NCBI GenBank assembly: GCA_902631395.1
Contig: CACOYM010000001.1
Location: 124,001 to 188,000, forward strand
Reading direction: 5' to 3'
Origin: Halieaceae bacterium
GTDB lineage: Bacteria > Pseudomonadota > Gammaproteobacteria > Pseudomonadales > Halieaceae
DNA: 64,000 nt
The first letter of the stretch is position 1, and each line of letters starts with the position of its first letter. Of this stretch, positions 17,412-25,208 are shown piece by piece. Below the pieces are notes generated by a model. That model saw nothing but the letters and a program-made list of their open reading frames with translations. It was not told the DNA's origin and searched no databases. Both the position numbers and the translations under genes were made by a program.

Positions 17412-18257
17412 CTAAAAAGGCACTGCACATTCCGCAGGGGGCAAAATAGTTGTTCTCTTCATGAGACGGTCGTGCTGTGGGTCAAAAGGATCGCGCCGGT
17501 GCATGGTGCAGGCGTTATCCCACATCAATGCGTCACCCGGCTGCCACGCGTGCGAGTAAACGAAATCGGGCTTAGTCGTCCACTCAAAGAGATAGCTCAG
17601 CATTTCTTTGCTTTCAACAGGATCCCAACCCACAATCTCAGTTGTCATGCCGGGGCAGAGGTATAGTGCCTTCCGGCCTGTCACGGGGTGTGTCCGTGCA
17701 ATAGGGTGGTGAATGTCAGGCGAACGCGCCTTCTGTTTATTATTTGTAGGAACGCTGTAGGCCTGATTAAAAGCCTCGTATGACTGATTGGCCAGTGCGC
17801 CGTCCAATCTGTTTCGGGTCTCTTCTGGCAAGGCATCCCAGGCGGCACACATATCGGCAAACTCAGTATTGCCGCCGTCTGGGGGTAAGGTGTCAGCCAT
17901 CAGCAGGGAACCAACTGCCGGTTTGGGAAGGTAGATTTGGTCATAGTGCCAGCCAACCTCACCCTCGGAGAGAATACCGATTCGCCTACCATCGCGCTCG
18001 ATATTGGAGACATAAAGAATTTCGGGATGCTCTGGCGAAAGGTACTCCTCGCGGACATGGATTTCGAGATCCCCAAAGTGGCCACTGAATCCGACCAATC
18101 CCGCTTCATCAAACGACTGGTTGCGGAATAACAGTAGCTTGTGTTCAGCCCATAGCGCTCTAATGGCGATGATATCTTCGCCGAGGGGCTTTTCGCTGAG
18201 CTGGAAATCCAGAACTTCTGCGCCAAACGTTGAGCTGAGTGAGCGAGTTGCGTACAT
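17412..18257 (-). CDS. TauD/TfdA-family Fe(II)/2-oxoglutarate dioxygenase
   Basis: A 281-residue dioxygenase. The iron triad is H104 and D106 in GWHYDQIY and H253 in CTMHRRDPF, with R268 in MKRTTI as the likely 2-oxoglutarate carboxylate anchor. Members hydroxylate taurine, phenoxyacetates, carnitine precursors and many other acids, releasing an aldehyde or alcohol. A GGAG site precedes ATG 18257, and operator-like site 3 lies about 30 bases upstream, tying it to the putative regulon. The small molecule is unknown. Confidence 0.92.
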   Translation of the reverse strand: MYATRSLSSTFGAEVLDFQLSEKPLGEDIIAIRALWAEHKLLLFRNQSFDEAGLVGFSGHFGDLEIHVREEYLSPEHPEILYVSNIERDGRRIGILSEGEVGWHYDQIYLPKPAVGSLLMADTLPPDGGNTEFADMCAAWDALPEETRNRLDGALANQSYEAFNQAYSVPTNNKQKARSPDIHHPIARTHPVTGRKALYLCPGMTTEIVGWDPVESKEMLSYLFEWTTKPDFVYSHAWQPGDALMWDNACTMHRRDPFDPQHDRLMKRTTILPPAECAVPF

Positions 18258-18286
18258 ATCAGTAGCTCCGTTAAATATCCCTCAAT

Positions 18287-18296
18287 TGTACGGACA
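18287..18296. promoter_or_regulatory. Operator-like site 3 (TGTACGGACA)
   Basis: TGTACGGACA lies within CAATTGTACGGACATTTG. Over 18 bases it equals the reverse complement of the 23025 site except for two positions. It is 30 bases upstream of the dioxygenase start codon on the minus strand. The GT-N4-AC spacing agrees with HutC-type operators. Confidence 0.72.
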
Positions 18297-18347
18297 TTTG
18301 AGGACAATACCAACAATCTACCGAACAGGTGGAGCCCGCTACCCTCG

Positions 18348-19331
18348 CTAGCGCCTAATTTCGAGTGCCAGCACACCGATAACCACCAGCCCAATTCCCG
18401 CAAGCTGACCGGCACTAAGAATCTCGCCCGTGAGTTCATATGCCATCAGCGCAGTAGCGGGCGGCCCGAGTGTGCTGATCAACGAGGCCTTGGCCGCACC
18501 CACTCTGCGTACTCCCTCAGCCATTAAGAAGAGAGGTAAAACTGTTGAAAACACGACTAATGCGATCAGCGTCCACCAGGCCGCTTCCGCCAAGTCGATA
18601 TTTTCCCATCCTTCCGCAAATTGATAGTGGATGGCCATGCCGATTGCTGCGGCAGTCATGGCGATCAGCGTGAACAGCCCGCTACCCAGTCTTTGGGTGA
18701 GCTCGCCGCTGATCAAGAAGTAAATTGCGATGCTCAGTGCGCAAAACAGTATCCATGCCATACCTGACCACTCGGAGGCGCTCAGTTCTGTCCGTAATGC
18801 ATCGGTGACCAAAATCACGCCAAAAGTTGTCAGTAGTAGTGCCAGTAACACCCGGGGCGAGGGCGGTTTGCGCGTTACGACCGTAGAAATCAGCACAACA
18901 AAAATGGGATAAGCGAAAAGCAGTGGGCGCTCTACGCTGGCGTCGATAATCGTCAGTGCGTAAAAATTGGCGAGCGCTCCAAGGTAGTAACAGATCAGCC
19001 CCGCTAAGACCGCCAGCAGCATATCGTTGCGAGCCAGACCGTGACCTGCAGGTGCTACGCTCCTAGTCTGGTACAGCCAAGCGAGGAGCGCAAATCCGGG
19101 TACTGCCATTACCGAGCGAATGGCTGCGACGTCATTGAAGCTCAGTCCCAGAACATAGAGATGCTTGGCGAAAAGTCCCTTTGCAGCCAGGAGAACAGCG
19201 CCTGCAGCAACCAATAGACCGCCAATCAATGTGGGTCTGCTATCTAATATAATTTGAGCCGTAATTAGGCGTCGTTCCTGCCAGCGCTGAGCTCCGCGAG
19301 GATCTCGTCGGTCGTGAGCACCCGCGACCAC
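18348..19331 (-). CDS. EamA/DMT-family transporter
   Basis: A 10-TMS-type drug/metabolite transporter with two EamA repeats (about residues 35-165 and 185-325). The hydrophobic segments are evident, for example LIGGLLVAAGAVLLAAKGLFAKH and the closing GQLAGIGLVVIGVLALEIRR. Such proteins move amino acids, metabolites or drugs out of or into the cell. The start is uncertain: the first ATG at 19331 overlaps the upstream isochorismatase-type gene by 67 bases, and homologous sequence begins only near residue 30. Overlap with that gene implies coupled translation. Substrate unknown. Confidence 0.85.
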   Translation of the reverse strand: MVAGAHDRRDPRGAQRWQERRLITAQIILDSRPTLIGGLLVAAGAVLLAAKGLFAKHLYVLGLSFNDVAAIRSVMAVPGFALLAWLYQTRSVAPAGHGLARNDMLLAVLAGLICYYLGALANFYALTIIDASVERPLLFAYPIFVVLISTVVTRKPPSPRVLLALLLTTFGVILVTDALRTELSASEWSGMAWILFCALSIAIYFLISGELTQRLGSGLFTLIAMTAAAIGMAIHYQFAEGWENIDLAEAAWWTLIALVVFSTVLPLFLMAEGVRRVGAAKASLISTLGPPATALMAYELTGEILSAGQLAGIGLVVIGVLALEIRR

Positions 19332-19948
19332 AGCCTTTTCAACATTGTGAGCGTGGCTTCTTGCATTTCGTCACTGTCCGTCCCGGTCGCATCACTGGTG
19401 ACAACTACGCGGTACTGCAGGTCACAGGCCTCCATGGATGTCATGGCTACACAATTATTAGTCGATACGCCAGTTGACACCACGGTATCGACGCCGAGTG
19501 CCCTCAGTGAGCTGTCCAATGCGGTAGAGCGGAATGCGCCTTGTGTTGTTTTATTCAACACCAGATCGCCGGGGCCAGGCTTGAGGGCCTCCACGACCTC
19601 GTGCTCTGGTTGTCCCGCGATGTTATTTGTCGCTTTGATAATCGGGGCAATGTGATGCGGGGCATCGCTCGCATCGGCCGCATTGGCGCCGTAGGTAATC
19701 CAGATGACATGGGCACCTGCTTGCCTGAAGCCGGCGATCAGTTTCTGTATATTGGGAATGAGCAGATTTTCAATACGATCAAATCGATATTCGGCTGATG
19801 CGCTGTTCCCTTGTTCTGCCAGTAGCTTCCCCAGACCCATTGTTCTATTGCCGGTGGCGTTCTGCATGTCGATGACAAGCAGCGCGGAGCGCTCAGGCTC
19901 CAGGGTGAATTGCTGACTGAAGTTATCGATGAAGTTAGGTTGGGCCAT
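19265..19948 (-). CDS. Isochorismatase-family cysteine hydrolase
   Basis: A 227-residue amidase-like protein from ATG 19948. The triad residues are D27 (ALLVIDMQN), K133 (VLNKTTQGAF) and C166 (STNNCVAMTSMEA). The STNNC-V-T form differs from the TTSGC-VRA form of the other two family members here and recalls ureidoacrylate or nicotinamidase-like hydrolases. A GTG at 20014 would extend it by 22 residues into the divergent gene and is less likely. Downstream it overlaps the EamA gene. It could release ammonia or a carbamate from an imported or internal compound. Confidence 0.83.
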   Translation of the reverse strand: MAQPNFIDNFSQQFTLEPERSALLVIDMQNATGNRTMGLGKLLAEQGNSASAEYRFDRIENLLIPNIQKLIAGFRQAGAHVIWITYGANAADASDAPHHIAPIIKATNNIAGQPEHEVVEALKPGPGDLVLNKTTQGAFRSTALDSSLRALGVDTVVSTGVSTNNCVAMTSMEACDLQYRVVVTSDATGTDSDEMQEATLTMLKRLWSRVLTTDEILAELSAGRNDA

Positions 19949-20034
19949 CTCGTGGTCGGCGTCCTTGAAATGTTCGTATATTCTAAGCCATATTGCGTTC
20001 CCTAAGCGAAACACACAACGGAGCGGCGCGGGCT

Positions 20035-20652
20035 ATGGACAAGTTTGCACAGGCAGGATACGGGCAGCGTGATATTGGTTTTGGTGCGCGGCCGGCGCTG
20101 ATCATTGTAGATTTTCAGAAAGGTTTTACCGACGCAAGTAATCCGCTGGGACGCAGTGATCACGTGCAGCGCGCGGTAGACAACACCGCACAGCTCTTGG
20201 CAGCCTGCAAAGAGAAGCAGATTCCAGTGGCGTCTTGTGCTGTGTCTTGGGGCGGCCCGGACGAGATGACGTATTGGAAGATAGACTCTCTCTACGACGG
20301 CAGCTTTTATCATGGACATCCTTGCACTGAATTGGACCCGCGCATTCGGGATGACGAATATATTTTCCAGTTCATTAAAACGGCCCCTTCCATATTTTAT
20401 GAAACGCCGCTGAAGCCCTGGTTGGTGACGCATTGCGTAGATACGACCATCATTACGGGCTGCACGACTTCAGGGTGCGTGCGTGCATCCGTAGTAGATA
20501 GCTTTTCCGCCGGATACCGCACAATCGTGCCCGCAGACTGCTGTGGCGATCAGGACGAGGAGGCGCATGCGAGTAATCTCCGAGACGTGGGACGGCGGTA
20601 CGCAGATGTCACTGATCTCCAGAGTGTTCTCGCGCATATCAAAAGCCTTTAA
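20035..20652 (+). CDS. Isochorismatase-family hydrolase (N-carbamoylsarcosine-amidase-like)
   Basis: A 205-residue cysteine hydrolase starting at ATG 20035, with GGAG about ten bases before. The triad is D26 (ALIIVDFQKGFTD), K115 (FQFIKTAPS) and C148 (TGCTTSGCVRASVVDS). The overall pattern, including GFGARPALIIVDFQKGFTD, is that of N-carbamoylsarcosine amidohydrolase relatives. The product of 4350-4952 is similar. It is the first gene of a pair with the alpha/beta-hydrolase 43 bases later and lies upstream of hyuA/hyuB, whose family can produce carbamoyl amino acids. The link to creatinine-type degradation is an inference. Confidence 0.84.
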   Translation: MDKFAQAGYGQRDIGFGARPALIIVDFQKGFTDASNPLGRSDHVQRAVDNTAQLLAACKEKQIPVASCAVSWGGPDEMTYWKIDSLYDGSFYHGHPCTELDPRIRDDEYIFQFIKTAPSIFYETPLKPWLVTHCVDTTIITGCTTSGCVRASVVDSFSAGYRTIVPADCCGDQDEEAHASNLRDVGRRYADVTDLQSVLAHIKSL

Positions 20653-20695
20653 ATCTTTTCGCTATTACTAAGACTGACTTGGCAGGAGAATCCCG

Positions 20696-21499
20696 ATGCC
20701 CATTGCCCATATTAACGGCCATGACATGTACTACGAGGTCCACGGAGAGGGCCCGCCTGCGGTATACATAGGGGGCTGGGATACGTTTTGCCATGGCCGT
20801 AGCCATTACCTTGCGCGAGGTATGACTGATAAATATTCGACCGTCATCATCGACTACCGTGGCTTGGGTGAATCAACTGACGATTACTCTGTCCCTGCAT
20901 CCACGCAACTTTTCGCCGATGACATCATCGGCCTCTTAGACCACTTAAACATGAAGTCGGTTTACTTCGTTGGGTTGGTGGGCATTGGGGCCTGTATTGG
21001 TCAGTGGGTCTCGGTTAAGCGGCCTGACTTGGTCCGTTGCATGGTCAACATGGGTTGCTGGACATGGGCCGATCCCATGCTGGCCGATCACCTGCAGGCT
21101 TTTGGTGATATCCATGAGCACGCAGGTTTTCACGCGTTCCAGTCGATGGTCGCCAGCCTGTCTTTCAAGCCTAATTACTACAACGCCAATCGGGAAAAGC
21201 TGCTCGGCAGCGGCGGTGTGTGGGGTGCACTCGAGGGACGTATTCAGACACACTTGCGATTCGTTCAGGCCTGCAAGGGGCATGACATTAGGCCGCACCT
21301 AAGTGACATTGAGGCCCCGACGCTGGTAATACACGCAGGGGAGGACATCATCACCGGTCCTAGAACAACCCAGCCACTAGAAGCAGGGTTACGGCATGCC
21401 GTTGGTGTAACAATGGCCGATGTGGCACACGTTGTAGCGGGTAAGGATGAGAAAATTGCTTTCTGTAAGATCTTGTTCGATTTTCTAGAAAATCACTGA
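20696..21499 (+). CDS. Alpha/beta-hydrolase fold protein lacking the nucleophile
   Basis: A 267-residue alpha/beta hydrolase with the oxyanion region at IGGWDTFCHG and the strand VIIDYRGLGES. At the nucleophile elbow, where G-x-S-x-G is expected, the sequence reads VGLVGIGACIG, placing Val95 at the serine position. The acid (HAGEDIITG) and histidine (VAHVVAGKD) seem kept. It may be a non-hydrolytic member, such as a cofactor-independent dioxygenase, a lyase or a binding protein, or it may be inactive. It lies 43 bases after an amidase-like gene and has a good ribosome site. Confidence 0.82.
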   Translation: MPIAHINGHDMYYEVHGEGPPAVYIGGWDTFCHGRSHYLARGMTDKYSTVIIDYRGLGESTDDYSVPASTQLFADDIIGLLDHLNMKSVYFVGLVGIGACIGQWVSVKRPDLVRCMVNMGCWTWADPMLADHLQAFGDIHEHAGFHAFQSMVASLSFKPNYYNANREKLLGSGGVWGALEGRIQTHLRFVQACKGHDIRPHLSDIEAPTLVIHAGEDIITGPRTTQPLEAGLRHAVGVTMADVAHVVAGKDEKIAFCKILFDFLENH

Positions 21500-21747
21500 G
21501 CTCTTGGAGCTTTAAAGATCAAAATCCTTCAGTTCGCAGAACCAATACCTTAAAGAGGCGCCCAACGGGGAAGTGCGGTGACATCTATCGAGTAGCAGAG
21601 CTCTGCAGCTAGTTGAAGTGCGGCAACAAGGTATTAAATAACTGCGTGCCGCCGCCCACCGGCCCCCAGTGGGTTTTTGAGTGTTAGCTCTGGGTGGGCA
21701 TCTATTCGGTGACCGTCGGTCTCAGCCTCGTAGGAACGCAAAAATCG

Positions 21748-22932
21748 CTAGATGATGCCTCGCGCGGCAAGATCCTCTAGATCTTCAACACCCAGTTCAG
21801 CACCGAGAACTTCGTCGTTGTTGGCACCCAAGCCGGCACCACAATGTGTGGGCAGCCGCTCGTTGCCAATCTTGATGGGGTTGCTAAGACCCCGATACTC
21901 GCCGAACTCGCGATGATTCATGGTTTGGGTCATGCCGATTGAGGCAACAAAAGGATTATCGAGAGCGTTCGGTAAATCATAGACCGGCGCGACGGGAATG
22001 TAGGTCTGCAAAACTTCAAACCAGTGATCAGTCCCAGCCGTTTGAAAAATCTCGTCGAGTACTTCCGTCAACGCGTTACGGTTTTCGGCTCGTCTTGCCA
22101 TGGAATTGAACCTTGGGTCGTCGAGGAGTTCGATATGACCAAGGCGCTCCAATAGGAGCCCCCAAAACTTATCGGTCATGCACATGATGAAGATCCAGCC
22201 ATCTCCGGTTTTATAGAGCTGAACCGGCGTGTTGTAGGGGTGCGCGGAACGCGCGACGCGCCCCGTCTCGATTCCATGGTTCATGTACCACGTTCCGGGA
22301 TAGGTTGTTTGGTGCAGCGCCACGTCAAACAGGCTGATATCCACATCCCGCCCGCCTTGGGTGGGCCGCGCAAGCAGCGCAGACACACAACCCAGTGCTC
22401 CCACCACACCCGTCATAAAGTCGATCATGGACAGGCCGAATCTCGATGGTGGTGTCCCGGGCTCACCCGTTACCGATAAGAAGCCGCATTCCGCTTGCAT
22501 GAGGTAGTCGTAGCCAGGCCAGTCGGCGCGGTCATTGTCACGGCCGTAAGCGGAAATGTGGGTGCAGACGATGTCTGGCTTCACGTGCTTTAGAGCAATG
22601 TGGTCAAGCCCCATCTTGGCAGGTTGGCTACCACGTAAGTTGTTCCATACAACGTCGCTGGTTTTGACGAGATCGTGAAAGAGGGCACGGCCCTCATCAC
22701 TTTTTAAGTTGAGTGTGACGCTCTTCTTGGCCAGGTTAAATGCTTGGAAGTAAGCGCTATCGTCGTCCGCAAGCGTCACTGATCCGGATTGTCGGGAGGG
22801 GTCACCTCCTGTTGCCCGATTTTCGATTTTGATCACCTCGGCACCCAACTCGGCGAGGTACATCGAACCATAGGGGCCTGCGCCGAATTGTTCAATGGCC
22901 AGTACGCGAATGCCGGCGAGTGGTTTTAGCAT
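21748..22932 (-). CDS. Family III CoA-transferase (CaiB/BaiF)
   Basis: A 394-residue CoA-transferase. The N-terminal GIRVLAIEQFGAGPYGSMYLAELGAEVIKIE and SVTLNLKSDEGR blocks are typical, and D171 in SMIDFMTG is the catalytic aspartate that forms the acyl-anhydride (Asp169 in formyl-CoA transferase). It moves CoA between carboxylic acids, activating an acid without ATP. ATG 22932 has GGAG upstream. The gene is divergent from hyuA across a 199-base region with operator-like site 4. Confidence 0.94.
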   Translation of the reverse strand: MLKPLAGIRVLAIEQFGAGPYGSMYLAELGAEVIKIENRATGGDPSRQSGSVTLADDDSAYFQAFNLAKKSVTLNLKSDEGRALFHDLVKTSDVVWNNLRGSQPAKMGLDHIALKHVKPDIVCTHISAYGRDNDRADWPGYDYLMQAECGFLSVTGEPGTPPSRFGLSMIDFMTGVVGALGCVSALLARPTQGGRDVDISLFDVALHQTTYPGTWYMNHGIETGRVARSAHPYNTPVQLYKTGDGWIFIMCMTDKFWGLLLERLGHIELLDDPRFNSMARRAENRNALTEVLDEIFQTAGTDHWFEVLQTYIPVAPVYDLPNALDNPFVASIGMTQTMNHREFGEYRGLSNPIKIGNERLPTHCGAGLGANNDEVLGAELGVEDLEDLAARGII

Positions 22933-23026
22933 GTGAAGCTCCGGGTGATATCAACTGTGAGACGATGAGTTGTTGCACCTCTCCGCGGATTGGTGCATCT
23001 TTGGTCTGACAACTAAAGTGTAACAA

Positions 23027-23037
23027 ATGTCCGGTCA
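23027..23037. promoter_or_regulatory. Operator-like site 4 (ATGTCCGGTCA)
   Basis: ATGTCCGGTCA lies within CAAATGTCCGGTCAATTG, an 18-base sequence that is nearly the reverse complement of the region at site 3. It is in the divergent promoter region of a CoA-transferase gene and hyuA and could control both. The right half has TC in place of AC. Confidence 0.72.
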
Positions 23038-23131
23038 ATTGTTGTTTTCTGCGAGATCGCTCGAAATCTTAAGTTGGCCCAAGCAAGTCGCGAAGAGATC
23101 ACAATAAGATTCGTAATAAGAGGAAGCCATC

Positions 23132-25192
23132 ATGCCTTATCGTCTGGGTGTCGACGTCGGCGGCACGTTTACTGACCTCATTCTCGTTGATGAGAAATCT
23201 GGTTCAATTCATACAGCCAAAGTACCGAGCACGCCTGCGGACTCGTCTATCGGTGTGATGAATGGTGTCGCGAAGGTCTGCGACAACGCCGGTATTGACC
23301 CCTCCGAAATTGCTCAGGTCATGCATGGCACAACGGTAGCCACTAATACGGTATTGACAGGCTCCGGTGCCAAGGTCGGTTTGGTCACCACCAAGGGTTA
23401 TAAGCAGGTCTTGCAAATCGCCCGCTCTTACGTGCCTGGTGGTCTGGGTGGATGGGTTATCTACAACAAGAGTCAACCGCTGGCCCCACTGTCTTGTACG
23501 ATTGAGGCGGATGAGCGCATGGGAGCCGATGGCGCGGTGGTGCGAAAGCTCAGGAAAACGGCTCTGACCAAGGAGCTGAAAAAGCTTAAGGGCGAAAATA
23601 TTGAGGCACTCACTATCTCTTTGGTGAATTCTTACGCCAATCCAGTCCACGAAAAGGCAGTGGAAAAGATCGCTAAGCAAGTGCTCCCAGGCATTCCGGT
23701 CTCGTTATCGTATGACGTGGTGCCTGAAATGCAGGAGTACGAAAGAACGATCACGACGGTCGCGAACTCTTACGTCCGTCCCAAAGTGGCCGCTTATGTG
23801 AAAAGTCTTGAACGGAAACTCAAGGCCAAAATGAAGGATGTAAAGCTCCATATACTTCGGTCTGACGGTGGCATGGCCTCGGCCAAGGTCGCACAATCTT
23901 TGCCAGTGAACCTCTTGATGTCGGGACCCGCTGGTGGCGTATCTGGTGCCGTTTGGGTCGCTAAACAGGCCGGATTTGAAAACCTACTGACCTTTGATAT
24001 GGGCGGTACTTCCACAGACGTAGCGTTGGTGCAAGATAGCAACGCACAGTTGCGGAGGGAGACAACGGTTGGCGACATTACTGTAAGAGCATCCTCTGTG
24101 GACGTGCGCACGGTAGGGGCCGGGGGCGGCTCAATTGCTCATGTTCCCGAACTCACGGGTGCACTGCGAGTAGGGCCTGAGAGTGCTGGCGCCGAGCCAG
24201 GTCCGGCTGCTTACAACCAAGGTGGTGAGCTGCCGACCGTGACGGACGCTAACGTGGTGCTAGGTTACTTACCGAGCGAGGTAAGGCTTGGCGGGGATAT
24301 GGAGATACGCAAAGATTTAGCTGAGAAGGCGATCAAGCCTGTCGCGGAAGCGCTAGGCGTCTCTGTGAAGCGCGCGGCGGCAGGCATCATTGATATCGTA
24401 AACGAGAACATGTACGGAGCGCTTCGGCTTGTATCGGTCGAGCAAGGCTTTGACCCCCGTGACTTTGCTCTGATTGGTTTCGGCGGTGCTGGGCCCCTGC
24501 ATGCCAATGCGCTTGGCAAACTAATGAACAGTTGGCCAGTGATTATTCCTCCGGGTCCGGGCGTGCTATGCGCATACGGCGATGCAACCACGCGTGTGCG
24601 CGACGAGGCGTCTAGAACCTTTATTAGGCGTTTCGCGAGTATCTCGCCGTCAGAGCTGACTAAAATTTATCAACAGCTGGCGAATAAAGCTCTCAAGACA
24701 CTTGAAAAAGAGGGTGTCCCGAAGGCGTATCGCTCGGTGACCTATCAAGCGGACATTCGTTATTCTGGACAGGGACTCCAGCTGACGGTCGATTTTGACC
24801 TAAAGAACCTAAAGTCAAAGGGCCTCTCTGTGATCGCCGACCCCTTTGATGAGATGCACCGTCAGCTATTTACCTTTGCGCTTGATGCGGATAAAGAAAT
24901 TGTGAATGTTCGGGCAGTGGCACAAGGCAAGAGCGCGGAGATTGACGCGAAAATGGTGGCCGGCTCTGGTAGCCGCTCTCCCGCGGCCGCAGCCAAGATT
25001 GGAACTTCAAAAGTCTTTATGGATGGTAAAAATATGGAAGCAAACCTTTACCGGAGGGAGAAATTGAAAGCCGGTAATAAAATTGATGGACCAGCGATTG
25101 TACTGGAAATGGATTCGACCACGGTCATCCTCTCTGGACATACCGGTAATGTCGATAAATTCGGCAACATTCTGATAGCACCGTCAGGTTGA
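23132..25192 (+). CDS. hyuA: Hydantoinase/oxoprolinase subunit A (HyuA family)
   Basis: A 686-residue ATPase subunit of the hydantoinase A/oxoprolinase/acetone carboxylase family. The N-terminal LGVDVGGTFTDLILVD is the phosphate-1 loop of the actin-like ATPase, and MHGTTVATNTVLTG and FDMGGTSTDVALV are the other family signatures. With HyuB it performs ATP-dependent opening of cyclic amides (5-oxoproline, N-methylhydantoin), or carboxylates ketones in the acetone carboxylase branch. It is full length and 16 bases before hyuB. Which branch it belongs to needs a tree. Confidence 0.93.
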   Translation: MPYRLGVDVGGTFTDLILVDEKSGSIHTAKVPSTPADSSIGVMNGVAKVCDNAGIDPSEIAQVMHGTTVATNTVLTGSGAKVGLVTTKGYKQVLQIARSYVPGGLGGWVIYNKSQPLAPLSCTIEADERMGADGAVVRKLRKTALTKELKKLKGENIEALTISLVNSYANPVHEKAVEKIAKQVLPGIPVSLSYDVVPEMQEYERTITTVANSYVRPKVAAYVKSLERKLKAKMKDVKLHILRSDGGMASAKVAQSLPVNLLMSGPAGGVSGAVWVAKQAGFENLLTFDMGGTSTDVALVQDSNAQLRRETTVGDITVRASSVDVRTVGAGGGSIAHVPELTGALRVGPESAGAEPGPAAYNQGGELPTVTDANVVLGYLPSEVRLGGDMEIRKDLAEKAIKPVAEALGVSVKRAAAGIIDIVNENMYGALRLVSVEQGFDPRDFALIGFGGAGPLHANALGKLMNSWPVIIPPGPGVLCAYGDATTRVRDEASRTFIRRFASISPSELTKIYQQLANKALKTLEKEGVPKAYRSVTYQADIRYSGQGLQLTVDFDLKNLKSKGLSVIADPFDEMHRQLFTFALDADKEIVNVRAVAQGKSAEIDAKMVAGSGSRSPAAAAKIGTSKVFMDGKNMEANLYRREKLKAGNKIDGPAIVLEMDSTTVILSGHTGNVDKFGNILIAPSG

Positions 25193-25208
25193 GCGAGGAG
25201 AGATAAAA

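Noticed and set aside
19964-19980. AATGTTCGTATATT between the two divergent isochorismatase-like genes as an operator copy
   Set aside because: Only the left half resembles the motif and the ACA arm is missing, so the match is no better than chance.
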